Source: Microbacterium sp. JZ31 (GTDB lineage Bacteria; Actinomycetota; Actinomycetes; Actinomycetales; Microbacteriaceae). Taken from it: DNA of 64,000 nucleotides. The stretch covers positions 1,674,001 through 1,738,000 of the forward strand of contig NZ_CP017661.1 in assembly GCF_016805985.1 (NCBI RefSeq), read 5' to 3'. The notes below the pieces were generated by a model. The model was not told where the DNA came from. It was given only the letters and a program-made list of their open reading frames with translations, and searched no databases. Below are positions 1 through 10,151 of the stretch, piece after piece (position 1 is the first letter of the stretch; each line of letters opens with the position of its first letter). The position numbers were made by a program, and so were the translations under genes.

Positions 1-38
1 AGACGCCCCGGACCGCACGCGGCGGGTCCGGGGCGTCT
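1..38 (-). terminator. Hairpin downstream of clpP2
   Basis: A perfect 14-bp stem (positions 1-14 with 25-38) and a 10-nt loop lie 12 nt past the clpP2 stop codon. The place where a U-tract would fall on the minus strand is outside the window, so intrinsic termination is inferred from stem strength and position. Confidence 0.6.
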
Positions 39-49
39 CGATCGCGCGA

Positions 50-718
50 CTACTTCGTGATCGCGGGCTGGCGCTTGCGCGTCGTGAGCACCTGGTCCAC
101 GAGGCCGTACTCGACGGCCTCCGGCCCGCTCAGGATCTTGTCGCGGTCGATGTCCTTGTTCACCTGCTCGACGGAGCGGTTGGAGTGCTTCGCGAGCGTC
201 TCCTCGAGCCACGTGCGCATGCGCAGGATCTCGGCGGCCTGGATCTCGATGTCCGACGCCTGACCGTGACCGGCCTCTCCGACGGCGGGCTGGTGGATCA
301 GCACGCGCGCGTTGGGCAGGGCCAGTCGCTTGCCGGGGGCGCCGGCGGCCAGCAGCACGGCCGCGGCGGAAGCCGCCTGGCCCAGCACGACGGTCTGGAT
401 CTGGGGCGAGATGTACTGCATCGTGTCGTAGATCGCCGTCATGGCCGTGAACGACCCACCCGGCGAATTGATGTACATGATGATGTCGCGATCCGGGTCC
501 TGGCTCTCGAGCACCAGCAGCTGCGCCATCACGTCGTCGGCCGACGCGTCGTCGACCTGCACGCCGAGGAAGATCACGCGGTCCTCGAACAGCTTGTTGT
601 AGGGGTCCTGGCGCTTGTAGCCGTAGGCCGTGCGCTCCTCGAACTGGGGCAGGATGTAGCGGCTGTTCGGCAGCTGCAAGCCCTGAGGCGACGTCTGGCC
701 GGTGTAGGGGGTGTGCAT
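50..718 (-). CDS. clpP2: ATP-dependent Clp protease proteolytic subunit ClpP2
   Basis: This is a serine peptidase subunit of the cytoplasmic Clp protease, which degrades unfolded and tagged proteins together with an AAA+ unfoldase such as ClpX or ClpC. The 222-residue protein has the full ClpP fold. The catalytic triad is Ser117 in GQAASAAA, His142 in IHQP and Asp193 in DRDKI. It has a longer N-terminus (about 30 extra residues) than its upstream partner, as is usual for actinobacterial ClpP2. It lies 38 nt downstream of clpP1 on the same strand, so the two are almost certainly co-transcribed and form a mixed ClpP1P2 barrel. A strong hairpin follows the stop. clpX commonly follows in actinobacteria but would lie outside the window. 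Confidence 0.95.
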   Translation of the reverse strand: MHTPYTGQTSPQGLQLPNSRYILPQFEERTAYGYKRQDPYNKLFEDRVIFLGVQVDDASADDVMAQLLVLESQDPDRDIIMYINSPGGSFTAMTAIYDTMQYISPQIQTVVLGQAASAAAVLLAAGAPGKRLALPNARVLIHQPAVGEAGHGQASDIEIQAAEILRMRTWLEETLAKHSNRSVEQVNKDIDRDKILSGPEAVEYGLVDQVLTTRKRQPAITK

Positions 719-756
719 CTTGTGTACGTCCTTCTCTGTGCTCAGATACCCGGCGG

Positions 757-1350
757 TCAGTTGGCGTCGCGGTCGGTGCCGCCCGCGCCCGTCACGTCCA
801 CGGCGTGCTCGCGGATGTGGTCGACGAAGCCGTACTCGAGGGCCTCCTCGGCCGAGAACCAGCGGTCGCGGTCGCCGTCCTCGTTGATCTGCTCGACCGA
901 CTTGCCGGTCTGCGCGGCCGTGATCTCGGCCAGACGGCGCTTCATGTCGAGGATCAGCTGCGCCTGCGTCTGGATGTCGCTCGCGGTGCCGCCGAAGCCG
1001 CCGTGCGGCTGGTGCAGCAGGACCCGCGCGTTCGGGGTGATGTAGCGCTTGCCCTTCGTGCCGCTGGTCAGCAGCAGCTGGCCCATCGATGCGGCCATGC
1101 CGATGCCGACCGTGACGATGTCATTCGGCACGAACTGCATCGTGTCGTAGATCGCCATGCCGGCCGTGATCGATCCGCCGGGCGAGTTGATGTAGAGGTA
1201 GATGTCCTTCTGCGAGTCCTCGGCGGCGAGCAGCAGGATCTTGGCGCAGATCTCGTTCGCGTTGTCATCGCGCACCTCCGAGCCAAGCCAGATGATGCGG
1301 TCCTTCAGCAGCCGGTCGAAGACACTCTGTGCCATCAGCGGTTCGGGCAT
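757..1350 (-). CDS. clpP1: ATP-dependent Clp protease proteolytic subunit ClpP1
   Basis: This is the first ClpP paralogue and upstream gene of the clpP1-clpP2 pair. The triad is Ser88 in GMAASMG, His113 in LLHQPHGG and Asp162 in DRDRW; the conserved INSPGG segment is at about residues 54-59. I chose the ATG at 1350 because GGAG lies 5 nt upstream; an in-frame GTG at 1356 and an ATG at 1335 are alternatives. The protein is about 197 residues, a normal ClpP length. The family forms two stacked heptameric rings, and in actinobacteria both paralogues are needed for activity. A possible ClgR-type activator site lies upstream at 1412-1430. Confidence 0.94.
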   Translation of the reverse strand: MPEPLMAQSVFDRLLKDRIIWLGSEVRDDNANEICAKILLLAAEDSQKDIYLYINSPGGSITAGMAIYDTMQFVPNDIVTVGIGMAASMGQLLLTSGTKGKRYITPNARVLLHQPHGGFGGTASDIQTQAQLILDMKRRLAEITAAQTGKSVEQINEDGDRDRWFSAEEALEYGFVDHIREHAVDVTGAGGTDRDAN

Positions 1351-1380
1351 TCTCACTCCATTCGGTGCGGCGTCGATATG

Positions 1381-1386
1381 ACCCTA
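1381..1386 (-). promoter_or_regulatory. Candidate -10 of clpP1P2
   Basis: The minus strand reads TAGGGT here, about 30 nt upstream of the clpP1 start. The spacing to the ClgR-like site at 1412-1430 would place that site near -48 from the start point, as expected for an activator. This is inference from position. Confidence 0.3.
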
Positions 1387-1411
1387 CCGGCGGGGTATCG
1401 GGCCCTCGCGC

Positions 1412-1430
1412 GTGTTCGCCCTGGGCATAC
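1412..1430 (-). promoter_or_regulatory. Possible ClgR operator upstream of clpP1
   Basis: The imperfect dyad TTCGCC-CT-GGGCAT lies in the clpP1/glgX intergenic region. It resembles the CGC-N5-GCG type of site bound by the actinobacterial Clp activator ClgR, but the right half is degenerate. The call rests on location and partial similarity only. Confidence 0.25.
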
Positions 1431-1550
1431 GGTGCGCCGCGCCTACCCCCCTGCGGCGGGCGGATGCAACCCCTTCTCGCGCCGCACCGCCCCGGGTTAC
1501 GGTCTTCGCGAGAGCTGTCCCTGGCTCCCTCATGAGAACGGCAGGTGTAC

Positions 1551-3725
1551 ATGGAGACGTGGCCAGGACGGGCCTACCCGCTGGGTGCGACATACGACGG
1601 CGACGGCACGAACTTCGCGCTGTTCAGCGAAGTCGCCGAGAAGGTCGAGTTGTGTCTGTTCGACGACGCGGGCACCGAGACGAGAGTGCGGCTGACCGAG
1701 GTGGACGCGAACGTCTGGCACGCGTATCTTCCGGACGTCGGCCCCGGACAGCAGTACGGCTACCGCGTGCACGGTCCGTTCGACCCCGCGTCCGGCCACC
1801 GCTGCGACCCGAGCAAGCTCCTCGTCGACCCGTACGCCAAGGCGCTGTCCGGCGCGATCGACTGGGATCCGTCGCTGTTCGACCACGACTTCGACGACCC
1901 CGAGGTGCGCAATCAGGACGACTCCGCGGCGCACAACATGCGCTCGGTCGTGATCAATCCGTACTTCGACTGGCGCGGCGACCGCCGCCCGGGCATCCCC
2001 TACAGCCGCACGCTGATCTACGAGGCGCACGTGAAGGGCCTCACGCAGCTGCACCCCGACATCCCCGAGGCTCAGCGCGGCACGTACGCGGGCGTCGCGC
2101 ACCCCTCGGTCATCGCGCACCTGAAGCGCCTGGGCGTCACGGCCATCGAGCTCATGCCGGTGCACCAGTTCGTGCAGGACTCGGTGCTGCTGGAGAAGGG
2201 CCTGCGCAACTACTGGGGCTACAACACGCTCGGCTTCCTCGCGCCGCACAACGAGTACTCCTCGAGCGGCGACCGCGGCGAGCAGGTGCAGGAGTTCAAG
2301 GCCATGGTCCGGGCGATGCACGCCGCGGGCATCGAGGTCATCCTCGACGTGGTCTACAACCACACCGCGGAGGGCAACCACCTCGGCCCGACCCTGTCGT
2401 TCAAGGGCATCGACAACGAGGCGTACTACCGGCTCGTCGAGGACGACCCGCAGTACTACATGGACTACACCGGCACGGGCAACACCCTGAACGTGCGTCA
2501 CCCGCACTCCCTGCAGCTGATCATGGACTCGCTGCGCTACTGGGTGACGGAGATGCACGTCGACGGCTTCCGCTTCGACCTCGCCGCCTCGCTCGCGCGC
2601 GAGTTCTACGACGTCGACCGGCTCTCGAGCTTCTTCGAGCTCGTGCAGCAGGATCCGGTGGTCTCGCAGGTCAAGCTGATCGCCGAGCCGTGGGACGTCG
2701 GGCCCGGCGGGTACCAGGTGGGCAACTTCCCGCCCCAGTGGACGGAATGGAACGGCAAGTTCCGCGACACCGTGCGCGACTTCTGGCGCGGCGAGCCCGC
2801 CACGCTCGGCGAGTTCGCGTCGCGCTTCACCGGATCGGCCGACCTCTACGAGAACTCGGCACGCCGGCCGTTCGCGTCGATCAACTTCGTCACGGCCCAC
2901 GACGGCTTCACGATGCGCGACCTCGTGTCGTACAACGAGAAGCACAACGAGGCCAACGGCGAGGACGGGCGCGACGGCGAATCGCACAACCGCTCCTACA
3001 ACCTGGGCGTGGAGGGACCGACCGACGACCCGGAGATCCTCGAGCTGCGTGCCCGCCAGCAGCGCAACCTGATCACGACGCTGCTGCTGTCACAGGGCGT
3101 GCCGATGCTGCTGCACGGCGACGAGCTCGGCCGCACGCAGGAGGGCAACAACAACGGCTACGCGCAGGACACCCCCCTCAGCTGGGTGCACTGGGACGAG
3201 GCGGACGAGCCCCTCATCGAGTTCACGGCGCGCGTGTCGCGGCTGCGGCGGGATCATCCGACGTTCCGGCGCTGGGTGTTCTTCGACGGTCGCACCGTGC
3301 GGCGCGGCGAGGGCGACCCGCTGCCCGACATCGCGTGGCTCACGCCCGACGGATCGCCCATGGACGAGAGCGACTGGCAGACGAGCTACGCGCGCTCGCT
3401 CGGCGTGTTCCTGAACGGTCAGGGGATCCGCGAGCGCGGCTCGCGGGGTCAGCGGATCGTCGACCGCAACTTCCTGCTGTACTTCAACGCGCACAGCGAG
3501 CCCGTCGACTTCACCCTGCCCGAGGACGAGTACGCGAGCGCATGGGAGATCGTGCTGAACACGGCCGACGGCCGCGACCTCACGCCGCGTGAAGCCGGTT
3601 CCACCATGCCGGTCGAGGCGCGCTCGATCGTCGTGCTCCGCGAGTGGCAGGAGCCCGAGGCCGAGGCGGACTGGTCACCCGCGGCCTCCGTGCGGCGCCT
3701 GCTGGAGAAGGGCGACGCGGAATGA
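1551..3725 (+). CDS. glgX: Glycogen debranching enzyme GlgX/TreX (GH13)
   Basis: This enzyme hydrolyses alpha-1,6 branches of glycogen or limit dextrin and feeds linear maltooligosaccharides to TreY. The 724-residue protein starts with a CBM48-like N-domain and continues into a GH13 barrel. The four conserved regions are visible: DVVYNH near residue 265, GFRFD with the nucleophile Asp near 342, EPWD with the acid Glu near 378, and TAHDG near 449. I prefer the ATG at 1551, because a GGCAGG ribosome site lies 5 nt upstream, over the in-frame GTG at 1545. It overlaps treY by 4 nt (ATGA), which makes an isoamylase-type TreX role in the TreXYZ route likely. A separate glycogen phosphorylase-linked GlgX role cannot be excluded. 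Confidence 0.93.
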   Translation: METWPGRAYPLGATYDGDGTNFALFSEVAEKVELCLFDDAGTETRVRLTEVDANVWHAYLPDVGPGQQYGYRVHGPFDPASGHRCDPSKLLVDPYAKALSGAIDWDPSLFDHDFDDPEVRNQDDSAAHNMRSVVINPYFDWRGDRRPGIPYSRTLIYEAHVKGLTQLHPDIPEAQRGTYAGVAHPSVIAHLKRLGVTAIELMPVHQFVQDSVLLEKGLRNYWGYNTLGFLAPHNEYSSSGDRGEQVQEFKAMVRAMHAAGIEVILDVVYNHTAEGNHLGPTLSFKGIDNEAYYRLVEDDPQYYMDYTGTGNTLNVRHPHSLQLIMDSLRYWVTEMHVDGFRFDLAASLAREFYDVDRLSSFFELVQQDPVVSQVKLIAEPWDVGPGGYQVGNFPPQWTEWNGKFRDTVRDFWRGEPATLGEFASRFTGSADLYENSARRPFASINFVTAHDGFTMRDLVSYNEKHNEANGEDGRDGESHNRSYNLGVEGPTDDPEILELRARQQRNLITTLLLSQGVPMLLHGDELGRTQEGNNNGYAQDTPLSWVHWDEADEPLIEFTARVSRLRRDHPTFRRWVFFDGRTVRRGEGDPLPDIAWLTPDGSPMDESDWQTSYARSLGVFLNGQGIRERGSRGQRIVDRNFLLYFNAHSEPVDFTLPEDEYASAWEIVLNTADGRDLTPREAGSTMPVEARSIVVLREWQEPEAEADWSPAASVRRLLEKGDAE

Positions 3726-6037
3726 GCAGGATCCCCCTCTCGACGTACCGGCTGCAGGTGCGGCGCGAGTTCGACCTCGACGCCGCGACGCAGATCATCG
3801 ACTACGTCAAGGCGCTCGGCGTCGACACCGTCTACCTCTCGCCCCTGCTGGCGAGCGAGCCGGGTTCCAACCACGGCTACGACGTGATCGACCACTCGAA
3901 GGTGGACCCGGAGCGCGGCGGCGCCGATGGGCTCGCGCGCTTCTCGGCCGCCGCCCGCGCGGCGGGCCTCGGCGTTCTGGCCGACGTCGTGCCCAATCAC
4001 GTGGGCATCGAGACGCCCCGCCTCAACCCGTGGTGGTGGGACGTGCTCACGCACGGTCCCGGATCGCGGCACGCGCACGCGTTCGACATCGACTGGGACG
4101 CGGGCGGCGGGCGCATCCGGATCCCCGTGCTGGGAGACGAGGACGCCCAGCAGCCGGACCTCGGCCTGACGATCGAGGACGGTCAGCTGGCGTACTACGA
4201 GCACCGCTTCCCGCTCGCCCCGGGAACGGCCGACGACGGCGCCTCGCCCGGCGTCGTGCACGGACGTCAGCACTACGAGCTCGTGAGCTGGCGACGCGGC
4301 GACTCCGACCTGAACTACCGCCGCTTCTTCGCGGTGTCGACGCTCGCGGCTGTGCGCGTCGAGGACGAGCGGGTGTTCGACGACAGCCACGCCGAGATCC
4401 TTCGCTGGCTGCGCGAGGGACTCGTCGACGGCCTGCGCATCGACCACCCGGACGGCCTGACGGATCCTGGCGGGTATCTCGCACGCCTCTCGGAGGCGAC
4501 CGACGGGGCCTACGTGCTCGTCGAGAAGATCCTCGAGCCCGGCGAGCCGCTGCCCCCGCACTGGGCGACGGCGGGCACCACGGGCTATGACGCACTCGGC
4601 GACATCGACCGCGTGCTCGTCGATCCCGCCGCCCGCACGGCGCTCGACGAGCTCGAGGCCGAGCTGCGCGGCGACTCGCCGCAGGAGGGCCCGGCCGACT
4701 GGCACCGGATGGTCCACGACGGCAAGCGCGCGGTCGCGGACACCCTGCTGCACGCCGAGGTCCGCCGCCTGGCGCGTCTCGTGCCGGACATCGAGGGTGC
4801 GGAGGACGCGATCGCCGAGCTGCTCGCGTGCTTCCCCGTCTACCGCTCCTACCTGCCGGCGGGACTCGAGCACCTGCACGAGGCCGCCGACGCGGCGAAG
4901 CGCCGGCGGCGCGACCTGGCGGGCACGATCGAACGACTGCTGCCCCGTCTGTCCGACCCGGATCACCCCGCGGCGATCCGGTTCCAGCAGACCTCGGGCG
5001 CGGTGATGGCGAAGGGCGTGGAGGACGCCGCCTTCTACCGGTACGGCCGGCTCGTCTCGCTCAACGAGGTCGGTGGGGATCCGTCGGAGTTCGCGGTCGA
5101 CGTGGCCGAGTTCCACCGCCGGCAGGCGCTGCGGCATGCGTCCTGGCCGCAGTCGATGACCACGCTGTCGACGCACGACACCAAGCGCGGCGAGGACACC
5201 CGCGCGCGGATCGACGCGCTCGCCGAGGTGCCGGCGCTGTGGCGCAGCACGCTGCGCACGCTGCGGGCGCACGCTCCGCTCGGCGACGGTCCGTTCGAGG
5301 CGCTGCTGTGGCAGTCGCTGATCGGCGCCTGGCCCCTGTCGCGCGAGCGCGCCCACGCCTACGCCGAGAAGGCGGCACGCGAAGCCGGCACGAGCACGAC
5401 CTGGACGGCCCCCGACGAGGAGTTCGAGCGCGCCATGCACGCCCTCGTCGATTCGGCCTTCGACGACGACGAGGTGCGCCGCACGCTCGAGGCCTGCGTC
5501 GACGCCGTGCGCACCGCGGGGTGGTCGAATTCGCTGTCGGCCAAGCTGCTGCAGCTGGCCGCACCGGGCGTCCCCGACGTGTACCAGGGATCCGAGCTGT
5601 GGAACCGGTCTCTCGTCGACCCGGACAACCGCCTGCCCGTCGACTACGACGAGCGGCGCGAGATTCTGCGGCGTATCGATGCGGGCGAGCTGCCGGAGCT
5701 CGACGAGACGGCTGCGGCCAAGCTGCTCGTCACGGCGCGGGCGCTGCGGGCACGGCGCGATCGTCCCGACCTCTTCACGCGCTATGCGGGCTTGGAGACC
5801 GTGGGACCGGCGGCCTCACACGCGGTGGCGTTCGACCGCGGCGGCGCCATCGCGATCGGCACGCGGCTGCCGCTGGCGCTGGAGCGGCGCGGCGGATGGG
5901 GCGACACGTACGTCATGGTGCCGCCCGGACGCTACGCGGATGCGATCACCGGCGCGCCCTTCGCGGGCGACGCACTGCCCCTGACGCAGGTGCTCGCCCG
6001 CTACCCCGTCGCGCTGCTGCTGAGGGAGGACGACTGA
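3722..6037 (+). CDS. treY: Maltooligosyltrehalose synthase TreY (GH13)
   Basis: TreY isomerises the reducing-end alpha-1,4 bond of a maltooligosaccharide to alpha,alpha-1,1, giving maltooligosyltrehalose. The 771-residue protein begins with the TYRLQ motif typical of TreY. It shows the GH13 nucleophile Asp near residue 240 in GLRIDHPDG, the acid/base Glu near 268 in VEKIL, and the [10 protein letters not shown] segment near 485. The start overlaps the glgX stop by 4 nt (ATGA), and the stop overlaps the treZ start by 1 nt (TGATG), so the three genes are translationally coupled. Length matches the family. An in-frame extension upstream exists inside glgX but has no support. Confidence 0.95.
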   Translation: MSRIPLSTYRLQVRREFDLDAATQIIDYVKALGVDTVYLSPLLASEPGSNHGYDVIDHSKVDPERGGADGLARFSAAARAAGLGVLADVVPNHVGIETPRLNPWWWDVLTHGPGSRHAHAFDIDWDAGGGRIRIPVLGDEDAQQPDLGLTIEDGQLAYYEHRFPLAPGTADDGASPGVVHGRQHYELVSWRRGDSDLNYRRFFAVSTLAAVRVEDERVFDDSHAEILRWLREGLVDGLRIDHPDGLTDPGGYLARLSEATDGAYVLVEKILEPGEPLPPHWATAGTTGYDALGDIDRVLVDPAARTALDELEAELRGDSPQEGPADWHRMVHDGKRAVADTLLHAEVRRLARLVPDIEGAEDAIAELLACFPVYRSYLPAGLEHLHEAADAAKRRRRDLAGTIERLLPRLSDPDHPAAIRFQQTSGAVMAKGVEDAAFYRYGRLVSLNEVGGDPSEFAVDVAEFHRRQALRHASWPQSMTTLSTHDTKRGEDTRARIDALAEVPALWRSTLRTLRAHAPLGDGPFEALLWQSLIGAWPLSRERAHAYAEKAAREAGTSTTWTAPDEEFERAMHALVDSAFDDDEVRRTLEACVDAVRTAGWSNSLSAKLLQLAAPGVPDVYQGSELWNRSLVDPDNRLPVDYDERREILRRIDAGELPELDETAAAKLLVTARALRARRDRPDLFTRYAGLETVGPAASHAVAFDRGGAIAIGTRLPLALERRGGWGDTYVMVPPGRYADAITGAPFAGDALPLTQVLARYPVALLLREDD

Positions 6038-7743
6038 TGGGATTCGAAGTCTGGGCGCCGAAGCCGTCCCGCGTGCGACTGCTGCTCGACGGGTCGACGC
6101 ACGACATGACGCGGGACGACCAGGGCTGGTGGCGTGCGGACGTCGCGCCCCGGCACGGCCAGCGGTACGGCTACCTGATCGACGACAGCGACCATCCGGT
6201 GCCGGACCCGCGCTCCCTGCGCCAGCCGGACGGGGTGCACGAGCCCGGCCAGGTGCACGAGCTCTCGTTCGCGTGGACCGACGAGCGGTGGACGGGCCGC
6301 CAGCTCGCCGGGTCCGTGATCTACGAGATGCACCTCGGCACGTTCACGCCGGGCGGCACCCTGGACTCCGCGATCGAGCGACTGCCGCACCTCGTCGAGC
6401 TCGGCGTGGACTTCGTCGAGCTCCTGCCCGTGAACGCCTTCAACGGCGACTGGAACTGGGGCTACGACGGCGTGCTCTGGTACGCGGTCGACGAGACGTA
6501 CGGCGGGCCGGAGGCGTATCAGCGCTTCGTCGACGCATGCCACGCGGCGGGGCTCGGCGTCATCCAGGACGTCGTGTACAACCACCTCGGACCCAGCGGC
6601 AACTATCTGCCGCTGTTCGCGCCGTACCTGCGCGAGGACAGCGCCAACACGTGGGGCTCGTCGCTCGACCTGGCGCGCCCGGAGGTGCGCGAGCACATCA
6701 TCGAGAACGCGCTGATGTGGCTGCGCGACTTCCACGTCGACGGACTGCGCCTCGACGCGGTGCACGCGCTCGTCGACGACTCGCCGGTCCACCTGCTGCA
6801 GGAGATGGCTGAGCGCGTCGATGCGCTCAGCGCGCACCTGCGCCGCCCGCTGACGCTGATCGCCGAGTCGGACATGAACGACCCGAAGCTCATCACGCCG
6901 CGCGAGGCGGGCGGGTACGGTCTGCATGCCCAGTGGAGCGACGACTACCACCACGCCGTCCACGTGGCGCTGACGGGCGAGACGTCCGGCTACTACGCCG
7001 ACTTCGAGCCGATCGAGGCGCTCGCCAAGGCCGCCACCAAGGGGTTCTTCCACGACGGCACGTGGTCGTCGTTCCGCGAGCGCGAGCACGGGCATCCGAT
7101 CCCGCCCGAGACGCCGACCTGGCGTCTGGTTGCATACGCGCAGGATCACGACCAGATCGGCAACCGCGCGACGGGCGACCGACTGTCGCAGACGCTGGAC
7201 GACGACCTGCTCGCGATCGCGGCGCTGCTGGCCCTCGCCGGACCGTTCACGCCCATGCTGTTCATGGGCGAGGAGTGGGGCGCGTCGACGCCGTGGCAGT
7301 TCTTCACGTCCCATCCCGAGCCCGACCTGGGCAAGGCGACCGCCGAGGGCCGGATCGCGGAGTTCGAGCGCATGGGGTGGGATCCCGCCGTCGTCCCCGA
7401 TCCGCAGGACCCGGAGACCTTCCGCCGCTCGAAGCTCGACTGGTCCGAGCCGTACGGGGACGAATCCCGTCACACGCGACTGCTCGACGTGCACCGTCAG
7501 CTCATCGCGCTGCGGCGTCGCGAGCCGGATCTGACAGATCCGCGCTTCGATCGGGTGTCGGCGGAGTTCTCGGAGGATCCGAAGTGGATCCGAATCCGTC
7601 GCGGCGCGCTCGAGCTCGTCGTCAACCTCGGCGACGTGCCGCTCGCGATCACCCCGCCGCGGGAGGTCCTGTTCGCGACGAAGCCGCTCGGCGCCGAGGC
7701 CGACGGCATCCCGCCCCGCGCGGGCGCGATCATCCGCCCCTGA
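6037..7743 (+). CDS. treZ: Maltooligosyltrehalose trehalohydrolase TreZ (GH13)
   Basis: TreZ cleaves maltooligosyltrehalose to release free trehalose, the last step of the TreXYZ pathway. The protein is 568 residues, with a short N-terminal beta domain (FEVWAP start), then the barrel. Key residues are Asp in GLRLDAVHA near residue 239, Glu in IAESD near 276 and Asp in QDHDQIGN near 371; MGEEW follows near 410. It is the third gene of the glgX-treY-treZ operon and starts inside the treY stop. Trehalose serves as an osmolyte and stress protectant in the cytoplasm. Its 3' end overlaps the convergent TPR gene by 14 nt. Confidence 0.95.
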   Translation: MGFEVWAPKPSRVRLLLDGSTHDMTRDDQGWWRADVAPRHGQRYGYLIDDSDHPVPDPRSLRQPDGVHEPGQVHELSFAWTDERWTGRQLAGSVIYEMHLGTFTPGGTLDSAIERLPHLVELGVDFVELLPVNAFNGDWNWGYDGVLWYAVDETYGGPEAYQRFVDACHAAGLGVIQDVVYNHLGPSGNYLPLFAPYLREDSANTWGSSLDLARPEVREHIIENALMWLRDFHVDGLRLDAVHALVDDSPVHLLQEMAERVDALSAHLRRPLTLIAESDMNDPKLITPREAGGYGLHAQWSDDYHHAVHVALTGETSGYYADFEPIEALAKAATKGFFHDGTWSSFREREHGHPIPPETPTWRLVAYAQDHDQIGNRATGDRLSQTLDDDLLAIAALLALAGPFTPMLFMGEEWGASTPWQFFTSHPEPDLGKATAEGRIAEFERMGWDPAVVPDPQDPETFRRSKLDWSEPYGDESRHTRLLDVHRQLIALRRREPDLTDPRFDRVSAEFSEDPKWIRIRRGALELVVNLGDVPLAITPPREVLFATKPLGAEADGIPPRAGAIIRP

Positions 7744-8311
7744 CGCGACCCCGCTCGCTTGCACCGAACTCGCGCGCGATTCCGCGCGGGTCCGGCGCGA
7801 ACGCGCGGGATGGCGGCTCGTCGGTCGCGAGCGCGGCGGCGTAGCCCGTCACCGAGCGCGTGTAGCGCGTCAGATGCGGGGCGAGCGCCGTGAGCGCGAC
7901 CGACAGCGCACGGTCGCGCTCGCCCGCAGACGCGAGGGCGAGCGCGTAGAAGGCCGCGACCTCGTCGCGCAGCGTCGCCGTATCGGCGCGGTCGTGCTCG
8001 TCGCGCAGCAGCGCGAGCGCCTCGTCCGTCTTGCCGAGGTTCCGGATCGTGCTGGCGAGCTGGATGATCGCCTGCGTGCGGCGATCCTCGTCGAGGCCGC
8101 GCGCGATCGCCCGGCGGTACAGCGGCTCGGCCTCCGCCTCCAGACCGGCGCTGTCGCGCGCTCCGGCTCGCTCGAACAGCGCGACGGGATGATCCTCCCC
8201 CAGCCGCGCGGCGAGTGCGTCGATGCGGTCGACCCGCTCCTCATCCGTGAGCGCGGCGTCCTGCCAGACCGCGTCGATCCGGTGCTGCCAGTCGTCGTGC
8301 GAGATGTCCAC
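7730..8311 (-). CDS. Tetratricopeptide-repeat protein
   Basis: A 193-residue protein made largely of helical pairs with Ala/Leu-rich TPR-like spacing (for example around residues 60-150). No signal peptide or membrane segment is visible, so it is likely cytoplasmic. TPR repeats usually mediate protein contacts; no partner or specific role can be read from the sequence. The start is GTG at 8311. A minus-strand -10-like CAGAAT lies 6 nt upstream, which would give a leaderless transcript. The gene converges on treZ with a 14-nt overlap, and tig lies upstream on the same strand behind a terminator, so it is probably a single-gene unit. Confidence 0.75.
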   Translation of the reverse strand: MDISHDDWQHRIDAVWQDAALTDEERVDRIDALAARLGEDHPVALFERAGARDSAGLEAEAEPLYRRAIARGLDEDRRTQAIIQLASTIRNLGKTDEALALLRDEHDRADTATLRDEVAAFYALALASAGERDRALSVALTALAPHLTRYTRSVTGYAAALATDEPPSRAFAPDPRGIAREFGASERGRVRGG

Positions 8312-8317
8312 GGGTCC

Positions 8318-8323
8318 ATTCTG
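8318..8323 (-). promoter_or_regulatory. Leaderless-type -10 of TPR gene
   Basis: The minus strand reads CAGAAT six nucleotides before the GTG start. It is a weaker match to TANNNT than the others of this class because the first base is C. Confidence 0.3.
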
Positions 8324-8351
8324 GCGGGGATGAGAACGTGGGCATGAGAAA

Positions 8352-8380
8352 GGGGACGGATGCGCGCGGCATCCGTCCCC
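8352..8380 (-). terminator. Intrinsic terminator of tig
   Basis: A perfect 12-bp stem (8352-8363 with 8369-8380) and a GCGCG loop begin 19 nt after the tig stop codon. On the minus strand it is followed by TTTCTC, a short U-rich tail. Confidence 0.8.
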
Positions 8381-8398
8381 CTGCGGGAGCGCGGCGGA

Positions 8399-9820
8399 TT
8401 ACTCGGCCGCGGCCTCCTCGGTCTTCTTCTTGCGGGTCTTCTTGGCCGGCTTCTCCTCGGCGGGAGCCTCCTCGGCCGCGGCCTCCTCGGCGGGAGCCTC
8501 CTCGGCCGGAGCCTCGGCGGTCTCGGTCTCCTCGACCTCGTCCTCGGTCGCGGCGAAGCCCGACAGGTCGACGGCCTTGCCGTTGCTGTCCACGACCTCG
8601 ACCTTGCCCAGGACGATCGCGAGCGCCTTGTTGCGCGCGACGTCGCCGATCACGGACTGCAGCTGGTTGCCCTGCTGCAGCGCCTCGATGAACTGCTGGG
8701 GCGCCATGCCGTACTGACCCGACATCTGGATCAGGTACTGCGTGAACTCCTCCTGCGAGACCTGCACCTCGAGCTTCTCCGCGATGGCGTCCAGCAGCAT
8801 CTGCGTGCGGAACTGCTTCTCGCTGGCCTCGGTCACCTCGGCGCGGTGCGTGTCGTCCTCGAGGCGGTTCTCCTGCTCGAGGTGCTGGTGCACCTCGTCC
8901 TCGACGAGCTGAGCCGGGACGGGGATCTCGACCTTCTCGAGCAGCGTCTCGATGAGCTTGTCGCGTGCGGCGGAGCCCTGCGAGAACGCGCCGCGCGAAG
9001 CGACCTGCTCGCGCAGGCTGTCGCGCAGCTCGGCGATCGTGTCGAACTCGCTCGCCATCTGGGCGAAGTCGTCGTCGGCCTCGGGCAGCTCGCGCTCCTT
9101 GACGGCCTTCACCGTCACCGCGACCTCGGCCTCCTCGCCGGCGTGGTCGCCGCCGACGAGCGTCGAGCGGAACGTGGTGTCCTCGCCCGCCGTGAGCGAC
9201 TCGATGGCCTCGTCGATGCCGGGGAGCAGCTCGCCCGAGCCGACCTCGTACGACACGCCCTCGGCGCGGTCGATCTCGGCGCCGTCGATCGTCGCGACGA
9301 GGTCGAGCTCGACGAAGTCGCCGGTGGCGGCGGGGCGGTCGACGGGGATGAGCGTGCCGAAGCGGGCGCGCAGGCGGTCGAGCTCCTCGTCGAGAGCGGT
9401 CTCGTCGACCTCGGCCGCGTCGACCGTGATGGTGAGGTCCTCGTAGGACGGGATCTCGAACTCGGGACGCACGTCGACCTCGACGTCGACGATCAGGTCG
9501 CCCGAGAAGTCCTTCTCGTTCGGCCACTCGACGATGTCGGCCGAGGGACGGCCGAGCATCTTGACGTCGTGCTCGGCGACGGCCGCGCGGAAGAAGCCGT
9601 CGAGGCCCTCGTTGACCGCGTGCTCGATGACGGCGCCGCGACCGATGCGCTGGTCGATGATCGGAGCGGGAACCTTGCCCTTGCGGAAGCCCGGCACCTG
9701 CACGTCCTGCGCGATGTGCTCGTAGGCGTGCTGGATGCTCGGCTTGAGCTCGTCGGGGCTGACCGTGATGTGCAGCTTCACCCGGGTGGGGCTGAGCTTC
9801 TCGACGGTGCTGGTGACCAT
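8399..9820 (-). CDS. tig: Trigger factor, ribosome-associated chaperone and prolyl isomerase
   Basis: Trigger factor binds the ribosome exit tunnel and helps nascent chains fold. The 473-residue protein shows the ribosome-docking signature GFRKGK at residues 44-49, an FKBP-type PPIase domain at about 160-240 and the alpha-helical C-terminal chaperone domain. The last 50 residues form an Ala/Glu-rich acidic tail ending in a lysine cluster, common in actinobacterial homologues. A ribosome-site-like GAGGAG lies about 11 nt before the ATG. In many actinobacteria tig sits directly next to clpP1-clpP2. Here the trehalose operon and a TPR gene lie between them. Confidence 0.96.
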   Translation of the reverse strand: MVTSTVEKLSPTRVKLHITVSPDELKPSIQHAYEHIAQDVQVPGFRKGKVPAPIIDQRIGRGAVIEHAVNEGLDGFFRAAVAEHDVKMLGRPSADIVEWPNEKDFSGDLIVDVEVDVRPEFEIPSYEDLTITVDAAEVDETALDEELDRLRARFGTLIPVDRPAATGDFVELDLVATIDGAEIDRAEGVSYEVGSGELLPGIDEAIESLTAGEDTTFRSTLVGGDHAGEEAEVAVTVKAVKERELPEADDDFAQMASEFDTIAELRDSLREQVASRGAFSQGSAARDKLIETLLEKVEIPVPAQLVEDEVHQHLEQENRLEDDTHRAEVTEASEKQFRTQMLLDAIAEKLEVQVSQEEFTQYLIQMSGQYGMAPQQFIEALQQGNQLQSVIGDVARNKALAIVLGKVEVVDSNGKAVDLSGFAATEDEVEETETAEAPAEEAPAEEAAAEEAPAEEKPAKKTRKKKTEEAAAE

Positions 9821-9895
9821 AGGGGTTCGTTCTCCTCGTGACTCCTCCCGCGCGCAGGCCGCGCGACGGGATCGTAGGTCTGGGTGGGCCGATTG

Positions 9896-9969
9896 TCGGG
9901 GCGACAGGATTTGAACCTGCGGCCTCCCGCTCCCAAAGCGGGCGCTCTACCAAGCTGAGCTACGCCCCG
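9896..9969 (-). tRNA. tRNA-Pro (anticodon TGG)
   Basis: The 74-nt gene folds as a cloverleaf: acceptor CGGGGCG/CGCCCCG, anticodon stem CCCGC/GCGGG, loop TTTGGGA and T-arm GGTTCAAATCC. The anticodon is TGG. No CCA is encoded. The 5' end is at 9969. A TAGACT hexamer at 10007-10012 upstream is the likely -10. Confidence 0.96.
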
Positions 9970-9994
9970 GGGAGTCCCCGCACGGGAACACGAA

Positions 9995-10046
9995 ACGGCC
10001 CCGTGAAGTCTAGCCGACGAAGTCGGACATGCCTTCACGGGGCCGT
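9995..10046 (-). terminator. Terminator between tRNA-Gly and tRNA-Pro
   Basis: A 14-bp perfect stem (9995-10008 with 10033-10046) encloses a second small hairpin (10014-10018 with 10022-10026). It lies just 3' of tRNA-Gly on the minus strand and is followed there by TTTCG. The candidate tRNA-Pro -10 (10007-10012) lies inside it. Confidence 0.7.
10007..10012 (-). promoter_or_regulatory. Candidate -10 of tRNA-Pro
   Basis: The minus strand reads TAGACT 38 nt before the tRNA-Pro 5' end. The 13 bases GTCGGCTAGACTT are identical to those upstream of tRNA-Gly (around 10152-10157), which supports a promoter function. Confidence 0.5.
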
Positions 10047-10052
10047 GTGCAG

Positions 10053-10123
10053 AGGGGCTGACGAGAATCGAACTCGCGTCATCTGTTTGGAAGACAGAGG
10101 CTTTACCATTAAGCTACAGCCCC
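10053..10123 (-). tRNA. tRNA-Gly (anticodon TCC)
   Basis: The 71-nt gene has acceptor GGGGCTG/CAGCCCC, an anticodon loop with TCC and a T-arm containing GTTCGATTC. No CCA is encoded. A TAGACT hexamer lies 29 nt upstream of its 5' end. Confidence 0.96.
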
Positions 10124-10151
10124 CCGGCCGGCGGAACCGGCAGCATGTGCA

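Noticed and set aside
1412..3592. A 726-codon plus-strand frame and a minus-strand frame (1530-2987) over glgX
   Set aside because: Arg/Ala/Pro-rich low-complexity translations with no ribosome site; shadows of the glgX reading frame.
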